Assembly (NCBI GenBank): GCA_001306305.2
Contig: CP155577.1
Span: 2,525,501 to 2,589,500 of the forward strand
DNA: 64,000 bases
Source of the DNA: Citromicrobium bathyomarinum
GTDB taxonomy: Bacteria; Pseudomonadota; Alphaproteobacteria; Sphingomonadales; Sphingomonadaceae
Direction of reading: 5' to 3'
The notes below the pieces were generated by a model. It was not told the origin of the DNA and did not search any database. It saw only the letters and a list, made by a program, of their open reading frames with translations. The position numbers and the translations under genes were made by a program. Shown here piece by piece: positions 62,391 to 64,000 of this stretch. The stretch's first letter is position 1. Each line of letters opens with the position of its first letter.

Positions 62391-63836
62391 TCAGCTACGC
62401 GGAAGCGACAGGCGAACAAGCAGGCCGCCCAGATCCTCGCTCTCCGCCAGGTCGACCGATCCGCCGTAGATTTCCGCCACGTCGCGCACGATGGCGAGGC
62501 CGAGTCCAGTGCCCGGTTTCCCGGTATCGAGCCGCGCACCCCGATCGAAAATCTCGACCCGCTTTTCCTCGGGGATGCCCATCCCGTCATCCTCCACCCA
62601 GATCACGCAGCGGCGATCGTCCGGCTCGGCATCGATCGTCACGAACACGCTGCCCCCACCATACTTCGCCGCGTTCTCGATCAGGTTGCCGAGGATTTCG
62701 TCGAGATCCTGACGCTCGATCGAGACCTGCGCGTCCTTCGATCCGTCGATGTCGAACCGCACGTCGGGATAGAGGCGCTCGATCGCACGACGGACGGCTT
62801 CCGCGCTGTCGCGCACCGGGGTCCGCGCATGGCCGACCGCCCGGCGCCCGACCGCGCGGGCACGGGCCAGATGGTGGTCGACATGACGGCGCATCGTGCG
62901 CGCCTCGCGGATCACGGTATCGGCAAGATCGGGCGCGTGTGCGGTCGCGGCGTTGTTGACCACGGTCAGCGGAGTCTTGAGTGCATGGGCGAGATTGCCG
63001 GCGTGGGTGCGCGCCTCTTCCGCCTGCCGCTCGGAATGTTCGAGCAGCATGTTCAGCTCCTGCACCAGCGGCTGGACCTCCAGCGGCAGCGGGTCGGTCA
63101 CCCGGTTGCTGCCGCTGGTGCGGATATGCTGGATCGCGGTGCGGATACGGCGCAGCGGGCGCAGGCCGAAATAGGATTGCAGCAGCACCAGCACCATCAG
63201 GCCCAGCCCCAGGATCACGAAGCTGAGCACCAGGATGCGACGGATCCGGTCGATCTGTTCGTCGATCTCGGCCCGCGACTGCGCAACCGCGAAGGTCCAC
63301 ATCGTGTCTCTGCCGGGCAGGGTCGTATCGCGCTGGGCGATCCGTAGCGGCTCCCCGCGGAACTGCCTGCTGTCGTAATAGACCGGCTCGTCCTTCGCCG
63401 ACGTCCTCAGTTCCAGCGCCTCGTCCCACAGCGATCGTGAAGGCAGCACGTCGATATTGTTCAGATCGACCGGCTCGCCCGAGGGGCTGATCTGGTAATA
63501 GAGGCCCGAGTTGGGCTCCATGAACCGCTGATCGCCCATTGGGCGGGTTAGCCAGGGCTCCCCTCCCGGCTGGATCTCCGTCGAAGCGATCAGCGCAGTC
63601 AGGTTGTTGTTGAGCTGGGTGTCGAAATTGTCCTGGACCAGGTTGGTCAGCGTGCGATCCAACGCCAGCCCTCCGCCCAGCAGCAGCACGACGATCCAGA
63701 TCGCGGAGATCGCGATCATGCGCCATGTCAGGCTGCCGGTATGGGGCGCGACGAAATCGCGCGGCGGCTCCTGATAGGCCTCCCCCGCCACCCGATCGGG
63801 CGCACGCGGATCGCGCCTGCCGGAGGGCCGCGTCAA
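62391..63836 (-). CDS. Sensor histidine kinase
   Basis: A 481-aa two-component sensor, two membrane spans (about residues 42-60 and 205-225) around a periplasmic domain of about 145 residues, a HAMP-like segment, the phosphorylated His in 'NLAHALKTPLTVVNN', and the ATPase domain ('NLIENAAKYGG', 'VEDDGMGIPEEKR', 'GTGLGLAIVRDVAE'). It belongs to the PhoQ-like HPK group. Start is uncertain: TTG 63836, GTG 63791 or ATG 63719. It is 22 bases downstream of the partner regulator's stop. Signal unknown. Confidence 0.9.
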   Translation of the reverse strand: MTRPSGRRDPRAPDRVAGEAYQEPPRDFVAPHTGSLTWRMIAISAIWIVVLLLGGGLALDRTLTNLVQDNFDTQLNNNLTALIASTEIQPGGEPWLTRPMGDQRFMEPNSGLYYQISPSGEPVDLNNIDVLPSRSLWDEALELRTSAKDEPVYYDSRQFRGEPLRIAQRDTTLPGRDTMWTFAVAQSRAEIDEQIDRIRRILVLSFVILGLGLMVLVLLQSYFGLRPLRRIRTAIQHIRTSGSNRVTDPLPLEVQPLVQELNMLLEHSERQAEEARTHAGNLAHALKTPLTVVNNAATAHAPDLADTVIREARTMRRHVDHHLARARAVGRRAVGHARTPVRDSAEAVRRAIERLYPDVRFDIDGSKDAQVSIERQDLDEILGNLIENAAKYGGGSVFVTIDAEPDDRRCVIWVEDDGMGIPEEKRVEIFDRGARLDTGKPGTGLGLAIVRDVAEIYGGSVDLAESEDLGGLLVRLSLPRS

Positions 63837-63858
63837 CGACCCGGCCGGCGGCGTGCCG

Positions 63859-64000
63859 TTACGCGCGGGGGGCGTCGGCGGGGTCGTCGAGGCTGTAGCC
63901 AAGGCCACGGATCGTTGTGATGACTTCCGCGCCCAGTTTCTTGCGGATGCGGGTGACGAAGACCTCAATCGTATTCGAATCGCGGTCGAAATCCTGATCG
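63859..64000 (-). CDS. OmpR/PhoB-family response regulator, C-terminal end only
   Basis: Forty-six codons of the winged-helix output domain are visible before the stop at 63859, ending 'GLGYSLDDPADAPRA'; the rest lies beyond the window. 'IEVFVTRIRKKLGAEVITTIRGLGYSL' is the recognition-helix and wing region of OmpR/PhoB regulators. It directly precedes the histidine kinase and is its likely partner. Confidence 0.9.
   Translation of the reverse strand, partial: DQDFDRDSNTIEVFVTRIRKKLGAEVITTIRGLGYSLDDPADAPRA

Overview
The window looks like chromosomal DNA of a GC-rich alphaproteobacterium of the order Sphingomonadales, most likely close to Erythrobacteraceae. This placement rests on several things: a MipZ-type division-site ATPase, an alphaproteobacterial-type LexA box (GAAC-N7-GAAC), an NDUFS4-like Complex I subunit, the alphaproteobacterial style of aspS, and a palindromic REP-like repeat of a kind I associate with sphingomonads. 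The placement is inference from gene content; no database was searched. I see no rRNA operon, prophage, insertion sequence or CRISPR array.

Layout. 1-2429 (minus): mltG (runs off the left edge), fabF and acpP, with two strong hairpins between acpP and fabF. 2687-4512: a CsgG-like exported protein and a TPR exported protein, convergent across a terminator. 4592-9832: aspS, then rnd-oxyR, then a MipZ homologue. 9834-13304: a diguanylate cyclase, pgsA, an LplT-like MFS carrier and a small membrane ORF. 13442-17822: a thiamine-diphosphate enzyme, a CsbD-like protein, an EVE-domain protein and a GGDEF/EAL protein. 17901-21567: a tight dapF-mtaB-ftsY-yciB operon. 21579-24833: a K+/H+ antiporter-like protein and the K+ importer Kup. 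24955-29958: the cytochrome c maturation operon ccmCDEFGHI, nearly every junction overlapping by 1-4 bases. 30074-32565: a Leu/Phe-type dehydrogenase, tRNA-His, a prolyl-hydroxylase-like enzyme and a DksA-type protein.

32659-45521 (nearly all minus) is an essential-gene block: rpsB-tsf, a convergent phosphoesterase/PAS pair, then pyrH-frr-uppS-cdsA-dxr-rseP-bamA-skp-fabZ, and rpmE. It links translation, undecaprenyl and phospholipid precursors, isoprenoids and outer-membrane assembly. 45719-49229: a small single-span protein behind a LexA-box promoter, psd, a KAS III-like enzyme, tRNA-Tyr and rlmB. 49331-55200: hupB, lon, ybaB, dnaX, a DUF4188 gene and the SRP RNA ffs. 55207-58891: a class A beta-lactamase with carbapenemase-type cysteines, an NDUFS4-like gene and hrpB carrying an in-frame REP-like palindrome. 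58943-60441: an XRE/membrane-protein pair with two matching operator-like dyads, then an AT-rich orphan gene. 60446-64000: ispB, two tandem small exported paralogues, and a histidine kinase/response regulator pair, the latter running off the right edge.

The most noteworthy items are the SOS-box small membrane protein, the beta-lactamase, the self-contained XRE operon with twin dyads, the REP-like insertion in hrpB, the AT-rich orphan and the tandem small exported proteins.
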